64,000 nt of DNA, from assembly GCF_022829605.1 (NCBI RefSeq), contig NZ_JAKSYD010000295.1, positions 62,001 through 126,000 on the forward strand, written 5' to 3'. The notes beneath the pieces were generated by a model that saw only the letters and a list, made by a program, of their open reading frames with translations, had not been told where the DNA came from and did no database searches. Of the stretch, positions 42,321-49,991 are shown piece by piece. Position 1 is the first letter of the stretch. Every line of letters begins with the position of its first letter. The position numbers were made by a program, and so were the translations under genes. Source of the stretch: Methylobacterium sp. E-065. GTDB lineage: Bacteria > Pseudomonadota > Alphaproteobacteria > Rhizobiales > Beijerinckiaceae.

Positions 42321-44361
42321 GGGCCAGCATCCGGCGGAAATGCGAGACCCCCTCGATGATGCCCCGGGCATGGGTTCGCCGTGCAACGTAGGAGTGCTTC
42401 AGGGCGGCGTGGCTCGCGAGGTCGTCGGAATAGTTCGCCACGATGATCGCCTGGACCCGGGCGCCCAGCATCTCGATGTCGTTGCCGGAATCGCCGGCCA
42501 CGAACACGGCGTGCTCCGGCAGATCGTACAGGGTTCGGACGTGATCGACGGCGGTGCCCTTCGAGGCCGATTCCGGCAGCACGTCGAGGTAGCGGCCGTG
42601 GCTGTGGATCACGCGGGCGGCGAGACCGGCCTCGGCCAGGCACGCACGGACACGCCGCGCGGCGGCCGGGTCGCCGAAATAGCTGAGCTTCAGGGCCCGC
42701 TGCTCCAGCGGCCCCTGCGGGCTGAGCCCGTCGAGCCCGGCCAGAGCCGCCTGCACGGCAGGCCGGTCCCAGCCCGGCTCGATGGTCCGGCGCCATGCGG
42801 CGTCCGCCGTGAAGGTCACGCCGTTGGCATCGAGGTGGTAGATCTCCGACCCCACCGAGGTGATCATCACCTGGGGTCGGGGACTCGCCTGCTGCTCCAG
42901 CACCGCCATGGCGCTGTGAAAGGACCGGCCGGTCGCAACGCCGAAGGCGAGCCCCGCCTGCCGGCTCCGCCACCGGCGGAAGATGCCGAGCGCTGCGTCG
43001 CAGCCGACCAGCGTGTTGTCGATATCGCAAACGAGGAGTTGCCGGGGTGCCGGAGCCGGCGGCTCCGGAGTCAGCAGCGCACGCAGCAGCACGTGGTAGC
43101 GGGCGGCGTGCCGGTCCCAATCGTAGGCAGCCGCCGCCCGGGCGCCGCCGGCCACGCAGCGGGCGTAGAGAGCCGGATCGCCCAGGATCCGCAGGCAGGC
43201 CTCGGCGATCGCCTCGGGCGCGCGGGGGTCGACCAGGAGCCCGTTGCCACACGTCTCGACGATGTCGTTGGGGCCGCCGCTGTCGGTGGCGACCAGCGGC
43301 AGGCCTGCGGCCGAGGCCTCCAGCAGCGTCAGGCCGAAGGGCTCGTTGAGGGCCGGGTTGACGAACAGGCCGCCCCGCGCCCGGGCATGGGCGTAAATCG
43401 CCGGAACGTCCTCCGGCCGGTGGGTCTTCGGATAGGCGACGCGCCCGTAGAGGTCGTAGCGGTCGATCAGCACCAGGAGGTCGCGCATCGTGGCGGCCAT
43501 GTCGCCGTCGAGGGTGTCGATATCCTCACGGGTGCCGGCGACGATCACGAGGTTGGCGCGGGCTTGGAGCGCGCGGTTCTCGCCATAGGCCCGCACCAGA
43601 GCCGCGAGGTTCTTGCGCGCCACCGGCCGGGTCAGCGCCAGGATGGCCGGCTTGGCCGGATCGTCCAGGAAGCGGTCGATCGCGGCGTCGATCCGGGGGT
43701 TCGGACGGGCCGTGGCGAAGCGGGCGAGGTCGCTGCCCGGGGGCAGGATGCGGACGCGGCCCGGATCGTAGGCGGCATAGCCGGCATATTGCACCTCGGC
43801 CTCATCCCGCGACGAGGCAATGACGAGCTGGGCCCGGGCCAGGGCCTCCTCCTCGGCGGCGATCCGGTGGGCGAGGTCGGGGCGGATAGGGGATGCGTCG
43901 AGCATCCGCGCCTTCACGCGCCCGAGCGAATGAGCCGTGAACACGAAGGGGATGCCGAGGCGGTCCTCCACGAGGACCGCCACCGTAGCCGCGTCGGCGT
44001 AATGCGCGTGGATGAGATCCGGCGCCCGCTCCTGCGCGGCGATCCAGGCGATGAGATTCTCGGCGAAGCACGCAACCTCGGCGTGCATCGCTTCCTTGGC
44101 GCAATAGTCCGCAGACGCGCTGGCGAGCCGCACGAGCGTGACCTTGTCGGCGATCGGCTCTTCGGGCACGGCATAGGCGGCACCGAGGGGGCCGCGGAAC
44201 AGGCGCGTCGCCACCACGATCCGCGCAAGGTCATGATCCTGCGCTGAGGCCGAGACCAGATCGAGCAGGTAGCGGATATGGCCACCGGTATCGGCGGTGA
44301 GCCCGTAGACGACGCCGTCGCCGCGCAGGCAGCCCTGCAGGGCGATATGCAGAACGAACAT
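42310..44361 (-). CDS. Bifunctional sucrose-phosphate synthase / sucrose-phosphate phosphatase
   Basis: 683 aa. Residues 1-430 are a GT-B family 4 domain of the sucrose synthase/SPS type: LTADTGGHIRYLLDLV near residue 21, HAHYADAATVAVLVEDRLGIPFVFTAHSLGRVK, and the E-x7-E donor motif NEPFGLTLLEA (Glu340, Glu348). Residues 440-683 are a HAD phosphatase: DIDNT (446-450, motif I) and AGDSGNDIEMLG (motif IV), as in sucrose-phosphate phosphatase. Expected reactions: UDP-glucose plus fructose-6-phosphate to sucrose-6-phosphate, then to sucrose. First gene of the minus-strand run. A glucosylglycerate or mannosylfructose role is also possible. Confidence 0.85.
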   Translation of the reverse strand: MFVLHIALQGCLRGDGVVYGLTADTGGHIRYLLDLVSASAQDHDLARIVVATRLFRGPLGAAYAVPEEPIADKVTLVRLASASADYCAKEAMHAEVACFAENLIAWIAAQERAPDLIHAHYADAATVAVLVEDRLGIPFVFTAHSLGRVKARMLDASPIRPDLAHRIAAEEEALARAQLVIASSRDEAEVQYAGYAAYDPGRVRILPPGSDLARFATARPNPRIDAAIDRFLDDPAKPAILALTRPVARKNLAALVRAYGENRALQARANLVIVAGTREDIDTLDGDMAATMRDLLVLIDRYDLYGRVAYPKTHRPEDVPAIYAHARARGGLFVNPALNEPFGLTLLEASAAGLPLVATDSGGPNDIVETCGNGLLVDPRAPEAIAEACLRILGDPALYARCVAGGARAAAAYDWDRHAARYHVLLRALLTPEPPAPAPRQLLVCDIDNTLVGCDAALGIFRRWRSRQAGLAFGVATGRSFHSAMAVLEQQASPRPQVMITSVGSEIYHLDANGVTFTADAAWRRTIEPGWDRPAVQAALAGLDGLSPQGPLEQRALKLSYFGDPAAARRVRACLAEAGLAARVIHSHGRYLDVLPESASKGTAVDHVRTLYDLPEHAVFVAGDSGNDIEMLGARVQAIIVANYSDDLASHAALKHSYVARRTHARGIIEGVSHFRRMLAHVG

Positions 44362-44397
44362 CAGGCGCAGGCTGCGGTTTTCGGACAGCCCTGATGA

Positions 44398-44455
44398 CTT
44401 AACTTATGTAATGCGATTGCCGGGCTCCGGCTTAACATATGTAAAGAGGTTGCCG
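44398..44455. promoter_or_regulatory. Two 25-bp direct repeats, 33 bp apart, in the divergent promoter
   Basis: CTTAACTTATGTAATGCG (44398 onward, 25 bases) and CTTAACATATGTAAAGAGG (44431 onward) share 21 of 25 bases and end alike in TTGCCG. They are exactly 33 bases apart, about three helix turns, so a bound regulator would sit on one face. The core TTAACATATGTAA is almost palindromic. The second copy covers the ribosome site and GTG start of the plus-strand gene. No other gene lies in the 93-base gap. Confidence 0.6.
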
Positions 44456-45495
44456 TGCTTCGCGTCGCCCAGGTCGCGCCGAACATTTTTCCCGTCCCCC
44501 CAGCCCATCACGGCGGCACCGAGCGGGTTGTGCATGATCTGAGCACGGCGCTACGAAGCTTGGGCGTCGAACTAACATTATTTAGCTCCTCGGACAGTGT
44601 GACAGACTTACCGCGCGTCGGTGAATATCCGAGCCTCGCGGCGTTGGAGCGCCAATACGGCCGTGTCGCGCCCGGGGTACCGGCCGCCCTGGATGCCCTC
44701 CAACTGGAGGCCCTGCGCCTGCGGCTGGACGATTTCGACATCGTCCATTGCCACGGCGAATTCGCGCACGCGGCGCTGCTGGGCGCGCGTCGCCGGCGCA
44801 GCCTGACCACCATTCACTGGCGGGTCGATGAACTCGACCGAGCCTTGTTCTTCCAGGGCTTTCCGGATCTGCCGGTCGCGGCGATCTCGGCGGCGCAAGC
44901 GGCCGGCATCCCGGCCGCGAACCGGGCCGGCATCGTGCATCACGGCATCGACCGGGACCGCTACGGTTTCCGCGCCGCGCCGGACGATCATGTCGCCTTC
45001 GTGGGCCGCATGACCGACCAGAAGCGACCCGACGTGGCGATCCGTGTTGCCCGCGCCGCCCGTCTGCCGATCCGGCTCGGCGGCACGGTCGATGTCGGCA
45101 ACCCGGATTATTTCGAGACCCGGGTGCGTCCGCTGCTCGGCGCGGACGCCACCTATCTCGGGCCCGTCGACGATGCCCAAAAGAGCCAACTCCTGGGCGG
45201 TGCCAGGGCACTCCTGTTCCCGATCGACTGGCCGGAGCCCTTCGGCCTCGTGATGATCGAGGCCATGGCCTGCGGGACCCCCGTGGTCGCGTGGAACCGC
45301 GGCTCGGTCCCCGAGATCGTCGAGGACGGAGTGACGGGCTTCATCGTCGCCTCCGAGGCCGAGGCGGTCGCGGCTTTGGCCCGGATCGGGCAGCTCGACC
45401 GCGCCCGGATCCGCCGCCGATTCGAGGAGCGCTTCACGGCCGAGCGCATGGCGCGCGACTACCTCGCCCTCTACCACCGCCTGCTGGCCACCTGA
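44455..45495 (+). CDS. Glycosyltransferase family 4
   Basis: 346 aa, GTG start. N-terminal LRVAQVAPNIFPVPPAHHGGTERVVHDLSTAL (GGTE motif) and VHCHGEFAHAALLG form the acceptor half. Donor half: HVAFVGRMTDQKRPDVAIRVAR and DWPEPFGLVMIEAMACGTPVVAWNRGSVPEIVEDG (E-x7-E). Similar in build to the 38.2 kb GT4, which also keeps the Trp-x-Glu-Pro-Phe-Gly segment. Divergent from SPS/SPP with shared repeat-containing promoter. The next gene starts at its last base. Confidence 0.92.
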   Translation: MLRVAQVAPNIFPVPPAHHGGTERVVHDLSTALRSLGVELTLFSSSDSVTDLPRVGEYPSLAALERQYGRVAPGVPAALDALQLEALRLRLDDFDIVHCHGEFAHAALLGARRRRSLTTIHWRVDELDRALFFQGFPDLPVAAISAAQAAGIPAANRAGIVHHGIDRDRYGFRAAPDDHVAFVGRMTDQKRPDVAIRVARAARLPIRLGGTVDVGNPDYFETRVRPLLGADATYLGPVDDAQKSQLLGGARALLFPIDWPEPFGLVMIEAMACGTPVVAWNRGSVPEIVEDGVTGFIVASEAEAVAALARIGQLDRARIRRRFEERFTAERMARDYLALYHRLLAT

Positions 45496-46688
45496 TGCGC
45501 ACCGCTCTCCTGGCCTGGGACTACCCGCCATCACCGAGCGGGCTCTCCACGGCGGCCCGCGAGATCGCCGAGAGCCTTGCCGAAGCGGGGGCGGAGGTCA
45601 CGGTTTTCACCCTGGACCGAACGGGCCACGCGCGGGTCGGTGGCGTCACGATCATCGGCCTCGCCCTGCCGCCGGGAAGCCCCCTGGCACGCCTGCGCCT
45701 CTGGGGCTCGGCCGGGCATCTCGCCGCGCCGCTCGCGTTCCGGCACGCCGTGCGCGCCGCCCACGCCGCGGCACCGTTCGACGTGATCGAAGCCACGAAC
45801 TGGTACGCACCGGCCGCTTTGCTCGCCGGCCATCGGGGTCTGCCGCTGGTGACGCGCAGTTCGACACCGGCCGCCTTCACCCGCGATCCGGCCGGCTCCG
45901 TGAGGAATCGCCTCGACGGATGGACCGCCGACCGCCTGGAACGCCGGCAGGTCCGGGGGAGCGCCGGGCTTATCGCCAACACCGCCGCGCACGGCGACGT
46001 GGTCGCCCGGGCCTACGGGCTCGCCGGCCGGCAGCCCGCCGCGGTGATCGGCCTCAGCCTTCCGCCCGAGGTCGCGGCGGCCGTCCGTGGCGCCCCGTAC
46101 CCGGAGACGGCGGAGCCCCTGCGCCTGCTCTTCGTCGGGCGGGCGGAGGCGCGCAAGGGTTTCGACGCGCTCCTCGCCGCCGTCGCGCTCCTCGGCACGG
46201 AGCAGGCGCGGGGGGACTTGCCGCCCTTCGTGCTCGACCTCGTCGGCGTGCCGCCGGACGATCTCCCGGCCGATCTGCCAGAGGCGGCACGCCGGCACGT
46301 CCGCGCCCGCGGCCGGATCGACGGGCAGGCCCTGTCGGCGGCCTACGCCGCTTCCCATGCGGTGCTCGCCCCCTCCCGCTACGAGAGCTTCGGCCTCGTC
46401 TATCAGGAGGCCCTGGCGTATGGCCGCCCGGTCGTCGCCTGTGCGGAGGATGCGAGCGCCCGCGCCTTCGTGGGCGCTCCCGGCGCCGGCCCCCTGGCCT
46501 CGACCGCCACCGGGCCGGCCTTGGCCGAGGCCCTGCGCCCGCTGCTCACAGATCCGGACCTGCGCCGTGCCTACCGCGCTCGCGCCCTCGCGGCGGCGGG
46601 CCGCTTCGATCGGGCAAGCCTCGGGCGCGAGACTCTGGCGCTCTACGAACGGGCAATCGCGGCGGCGCGGGTGCGTCAGTCCGCATAG
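45495..46688 (+). CDS. Glycosyltransferase family 4
   Basis: 397 aa. ATG 45495 overlaps the previous stop by one base (TGATG). RTALLAWDYPPSPSGLSTAAREIAESLAEAGAEVTVFTLD starts the N-domain. The donor domain has LLFVGRAEARKGFDALLAAV and APSRYESFGLVYQEALAYGRPVVAC (E-x7-E). The middle is Ala-rich. Coupled to the preceding GT4, so they probably act on one product. It overlaps the convergent gene by 13 bases. Confidence 0.9.
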   Translation: MRTALLAWDYPPSPSGLSTAAREIAESLAEAGAEVTVFTLDRTGHARVGGVTIIGLALPPGSPLARLRLWGSAGHLAAPLAFRHAVRAAHAAAPFDVIEATNWYAPAALLAGHRGLPLVTRSSTPAAFTRDPAGSVRNRLDGWTADRLERRQVRGSAGLIANTAAHGDVVARAYGLAGRQPAAVIGLSLPPEVAAAVRGAPYPETAEPLRLLFVGRAEARKGFDALLAAVALLGTEQARGDLPPFVLDLVGVPPDDLPADLPEAARRHVRARGRIDGQALSAAYAASHAVLAPSRYESFGLVYQEALAYGRPVVACAEDASARAFVGAPGAGPLASTATGPALAEALRPLLTDPDLRRAYRARALAAAGRFDRASLGRETLALYERAIAAARVRQSA

Positions 46689-47659
46689 GGGCGCAGCAGC
46701 GCGATCTCCTCCTCCGGGCGTCCGCGACCGGGATCCAGGGCCTCGTAGCGCCGCGACCGCGCCCGGACATGGGCGCCACTCAGACGGTGCTCGATCAGCC
46801 CGTGCAGGGCGATGAAGCTCTCCGGCCATCCGCCGTCGAGGACCGGCCGCTCGTGGACGCGGCCCGCGTAACGCAGGCCTGTGCGGTTCAGCCGGTATTG
46901 AACATCCGGAAAGACGTCCGACAGCACGCCGTCGACCCGGTTGGCCCGTGCGAGGCCGATCGAGGCCACGCCCTGCGCCTCGGCGATGGCCGCCAGGGCG
47001 GGCAGCAGGCGGCCGGCTTCCGGGCTGAGCACTTCGTCGGCATCGAGCTGCAGTATCCAGCCGTGACGGGCGAGGCCCTGGAGCGCGTTGCGCTGCGCGG
47101 CGAAATCCCCGTCCAGGGGCCGGGCGGCCACGCGCACCGCCCCCTCGGCGAAGCCGGCGACCGGCATCGGCACTGCGGCCATCGCCGGCCCGTCGATCAG
47201 GATCGCGACATCGTCCGCCCAGCCGCCGTGAACCGGCAATGCCGCCAGCACCTCGTCCCGCTCCGCCGGGCGGCAGAGCAGGCCCAGCGAGACCGGGCAT
47301 CCGCCGGACGGTTCGAGCGCGAACAGCGCCGCCCGGGCGGCCCGGGTGCCATGGGGGTGCCGGAGTTCCGTGCGGCCGGCCTCGTCGAGCGGACGGGTGC
47401 CGAGGCGCCGCCCGGTCGCGGCGCTGCGCAGGGTGTAGAGGTCGAGCCCGTAGGCCGCCGCCGGGTCGGATACGAAGAGGGGTTCGGACAAGCTGCGGGC
47501 GAGATGCATCCGGCACGCCTCTGGATCGGCCCCGGCCGCGAGCAGGACCCCGCAGGATCCGCAGGCCAGCGAGAAGGTTCGGCGCTGCCCGCCCGGATAG
47601 ATCAGATGCCGGTCGCTCGGCCCGAGCATGTCGGCCGCGCAGACGAAACAGCGGCGCAT
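46676..47659 (-). CDS. GT2-like glycosyltransferase with N-terminal Cys-rich (zinc-ribbon-like) domain
   Basis: 327 aa from ATG 47659. Residues 1-40 hold two C-x2-C pairs (CFVCAADMLG and LACGSCGVLL), as in a zinc ribbon. A variable linker leads to a GT-A-like core: ARPLDGDFAAQRNALQGLARHGWILQLDADEVLSPEAGRLLP, with D-x-D. Followed by YRLNRTGLRYAGRVHERPVL and a C-terminus ending ALDPGRGRPEEEIALLRPYAD, as in tetratricopeptide-coupled GT2 enzymes. Substrate unknown. Its start overlaps the divergent GT29-like gene within CATG. Confidence 0.8.
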   Translation of the reverse strand: MRRCFVCAADMLGPSDRHLIYPGGQRRTFSLACGSCGVLLAAGADPEACRMHLARSLSEPLFVSDPAAAYGLDLYTLRSAATGRRLGTRPLDEAGRTELRHPHGTRAARAALFALEPSGGCPVSLGLLCRPAERDEVLAALPVHGGWADDVAILIDGPAMAAVPMPVAGFAEGAVRVAARPLDGDFAAQRNALQGLARHGWILQLDADEVLSPEAGRLLPALAAIAEAQGVASIGLARANRVDGVLSDVFPDVQYRLNRTGLRYAGRVHERPVLDGGWPESFIALHGLIEHRLSGAHVRARSRRYEALDPGRGRPEEEIALLRPYAD

Positions 47660-48386
47660 GGTTCCACCCCGACAGGCTCGCTCGGCGGAGGGCTGGCTGC
47701 GCCGGCCCGGCGCCTTACCTCCGCTGTTCCGCGTCAAACCCCTGCCGCACGTGCCCCCCGACGTCGACCCCCTTGTTCCCGGCCTGCCCGCCAGTGGATC
47801 CCTCGCGATCGTCGGCAACGCGCCCGGGATCGGCGCGGCCGGACCGGCGATCGATGCGGCGGATTGCGTGGTGCGGTTCAACAATGCCGCGGGCTTCGGC
47901 GGCGGGACCGGGTGCCGCGTCACGCACCTCGCTTTGGTCAATCGCGGCGGTCAGACGCGGGAATGGCTGGCCGATCGGGGCTTCCTGGAGCGTCCCGTCG
48001 TGCGCGCGGCGCAGGCCTTCATCCTGCCCTTCCCGATCCTGCCGGTGGCACACAACGTGCCGGAACCGATCTGCTGGACCCGGGAGATGCTGACGCTGCT
48101 GCAGCCGCTGGGCCGCCCGATCCACCTGCTGCCCGAGGCCCTGCACGCGCAGGCGCAGGCCGAGCTCGCGCCCTGGACATCGGGGACGCCGAACCCGAGC
48201 ACCGGCTTCCTCGTGACGCTGGCGCTGCTGCTCGGCCGCTCCGCGCACGCGCAGCCGGCGCAGGCCTACGGGTTCGGATTCGCCGGCTGGCCCGGCCATC
48301 CCTGGGCCGCCGAGCGCGCGTGGTTCGCCGAGGCCGAGGCAGCCGGACGCATCCGCGTGCACCCACCATCTCCGCAGGAACGCTGA
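47658..48386 (+). CDS. GT29 (sialyltransferase-type)-like protein
   Basis: 242 aa from ATG 47658. The start is uncertain: 47628 is upstream in frame, and GTG 47751 is nearer the conserved part. Core: SLAIVGNAPGIGAAGPAIDAADCVVRFNNAAGFGGGTGCRVTHLALVNRG resembles the L-motif of GT29 proteins (VGN, D-x-V-x-R-F-N). Then STGFLVTLALLLGRSA (S-motif-like) and a late Tyr/Gly segment AYGFGFAGWPGHPW. Likely transfers a nine-carbon or other activated sugar; CMP-sialic acid genes are not nearby. Confidence 0.65.
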   Translation: MVPPRQARSAEGWLRRPGALPPLFRVKPLPHVPPDVDPLVPGLPASGSLAIVGNAPGIGAAGPAIDAADCVVRFNNAAGFGGGTGCRVTHLALVNRGGQTREWLADRGFLERPVVRAAQAFILPFPILPVAHNVPEPICWTREMLTLLQPLGRPIHLLPEALHAQAQAELAPWTSGTPNPSTGFLVTLALLLGRSAHAQPAQAYGFGFAGWPGHPWAAERAWFAEAEAAGRIRVHPPSPQER

Positions 48387-48390
48387 CATC

Positions 48391-49035
48391 ATGGCCACGC
48401 TGATCATGGTGCTGAAGAGCGGCGGGCGCTACGACGCGACCTGGGTCGCCCGTCTCGCGGCCGGGATGCGCCGCCACGCTCCGGCCTTCGATCGCATGCT
48501 CTGCCTCACGGACCAGCCCGTGACCGTCCCGGGCGTGGAGACGGCGCCGCTTCGTCACGACTGGCCGATCTGGTGGGCCAAGATGGAGGCGTTCCGCCCC
48601 GGTGTCAGCACCGGCCCGACGCTCCTGTGCGATCTCGACACCGTCCTTACCGGGCCGGCCGATGCCCTGGCCGAGCCGGGCCTTGCCGCCATGGAGGATT
48701 ATTTCCACGCGGGCCGCCTCTCCAGCGCGCTGCTGCGCTGGTCCGGCGACGAACTCGCCGACCTCTACACGACCTTCGCGGCCGATCCGGAGCGCTGGAT
48801 GAGTCCGGGCTCCTGCGGCCCGGTGCCGAACGCCGTGCACGGCGATCAGGTGGTGATCGACCACCTGCTACGCCGGAGCGGCCGGTCCCCGGAATTCCTA
48901 CAGCAGATCAACCCGGGCCTGCTGGACTTCTACGATCCCCGTCGCGCCGCCCACGGCCCGGTGGTGATCTTCATCGGCGCATCGAAGCCAGATACGGCGA
49001 CCGGTCCCGTTCACGCGGCCTGGGCCGGACTTTGA
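48391..49035 (+). CDS. Glycosyltransferase-like protein (GT8-type fold)
   Basis: 214 aa. ATG 48391, four bases after the previous stop. MATLIMVLKSGGRYDATWVARLAAG opens a GT-A-like domain. FDRMLCLTDQPVTVPGVETAPL, then WPIWWAKMEAFRP and TLLCDLDTVLTGPADAL with a D-x-D, resemble GT8-like transferases of the Gnt family. HGDQVVIDHLL is the late His-containing part. Donor, acceptor unknown. Last gene of the plus-strand pair and of the cluster. Confidence 0.7.
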   Translation: MATLIMVLKSGGRYDATWVARLAAGMRRHAPAFDRMLCLTDQPVTVPGVETAPLRHDWPIWWAKMEAFRPGVSTGPTLLCDLDTVLTGPADALAEPGLAAMEDYFHAGRLSSALLRWSGDELADLYTTFAADPERWMSPGSCGPVPNAVHGDQVVIDHLLRRSGRSPEFLQQINPGLLDFYDPRRAAHGPVVIFIGASKPDTATGPVHAAWAGL

Positions 49036-49151
49036 TCAGTCTCGGGACGCAGCCCGCGCCAAACGCCGGAGCGGCGATGCAGACGTGACACTTCGAGCTT
49101 CAGACTCCGATGAAGCCTATGCCGTCAAACGTCGAAGATGATGGGTGAAAA

Positions 49152-49226
49152 TGGTGCTGCGAGAGAGGATTGAACTCTCGACCTCTTCATTACCAATGAA
49201 GTGCTCTACCACTGAGCTACCGCAGC
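49152..49226 (-). tRNA. tRNA-Thr (anticodon GGT)
   Basis: Minus-strand cloverleaf: acceptor GCTGCGG pairs with TCGCAGC (one G-T), D arm GCTCAGTGGTAGAGC, anticodon stem CTTCA/TGAAG with loop TTGGTAA (anticodon GGT, reads ACC), T arm GAGAGTTCAATCCTCTC, discriminator A and encoded CCA (49152-49154). A T-run follows. Mature body without CCA is 49155-49226. Confidence 0.95.
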
Positions 49227-49321
49227 CGGTGTCCGGGGCGCCCCCGTGGGGGGCGTGTCCATCCGGTCGAGTGGGGCCATAACGGATCGCCGCCGCGTTG
49301 GCAACGCCGCATCCGGAGGTT

Positions 49322-49756
49322 TTACCAGCGGCAGGCCGCGCGGATCAGAGCGGCGAGCCCCGGTTCAGCGACCGCCTCGGCGGCCTCCGCGGGCGTGAAC
49401 CAGCGCAGGTCGCGCTGATTCTCCTCGGGGAAGTGCTTGAGCTGCTTGCGAACCTTGAGCGGGAAGACCTTCACCTGACACTGGACGGCGTCGAGGTTCT
49501 TCAGGCGCTTCTGGTAGAGATAGTGACCGATCGGCCGCTTGCCGATCGCTCCGCGCAGCCCGGCCTCCTCGTAGGCCTCGCGGGCTGCAGCCTCGAACGG
49601 CTTGCGCCCCTTCATCGGCCAACCCTTCGGGATCACCCACCGCCGGCTCTCCCGCGACGTCACAAGTAGGACCTTCGGGTTACCGTCCCGCCCGAACCGG
49701 AACGGAAGCGCACCGACCTGCCGCCGCGGCTCGCCATCATCCTCCAGAAACGTCAC
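49322..49756 (-). CDS. Nudix hydrolase, DIPP-like
   Basis: 144 aa from GTG 49756; the frame is open upstream to 49921 with low-quality sequence. The Nudix box is the DIPP-type variant: PKGWPMKGRKPFEAAAREAYEEAGL, with the REAYEEAG catalytic helix. RQVGALPFRFGRDGNPKVLLVTSRES and KRLKNLDAVQCQVKVFPLKVRKQLKHFPE follow. Such enzymes cut diphosphoinositol polyphosphates or diadenosine polyphosphates. Stands between tRNA-Thr and hemY. Confidence 0.88.
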   Translation of the reverse strand: MTFLEDDGEPRRQVGALPFRFGRDGNPKVLLVTSRESRRWVIPKGWPMKGRKPFEAAAREAYEEAGLRGAIGKRPIGHYLYQKRLKNLDAVQCQVKVFPLKVRKQLKHFPEENQRDLRWFTPAEAAEAVAEPGLAALIRAACRW

Positions 49757-49991
49757 GGCCGCCCCCCGGTGTGCTGGATGGGGTTCGGGATCGACCGAGC
49801 CGACGGCGTGTCCGAGGCGGGCATGAGAAGGCGGATGATCGGGTCCCCGGGGTCGGAAGCGGCGCGCCACCACGGCATGACAGTCTTGGCGTCCGAGTAC
49901 AGACGCTTGCGCGCGAGACACTCGGGCTGCAAGCCCCGATACAAGACTTGCACCACCAATTTTGCCTCTCGCCGACCCCGCCCGGACGCGA

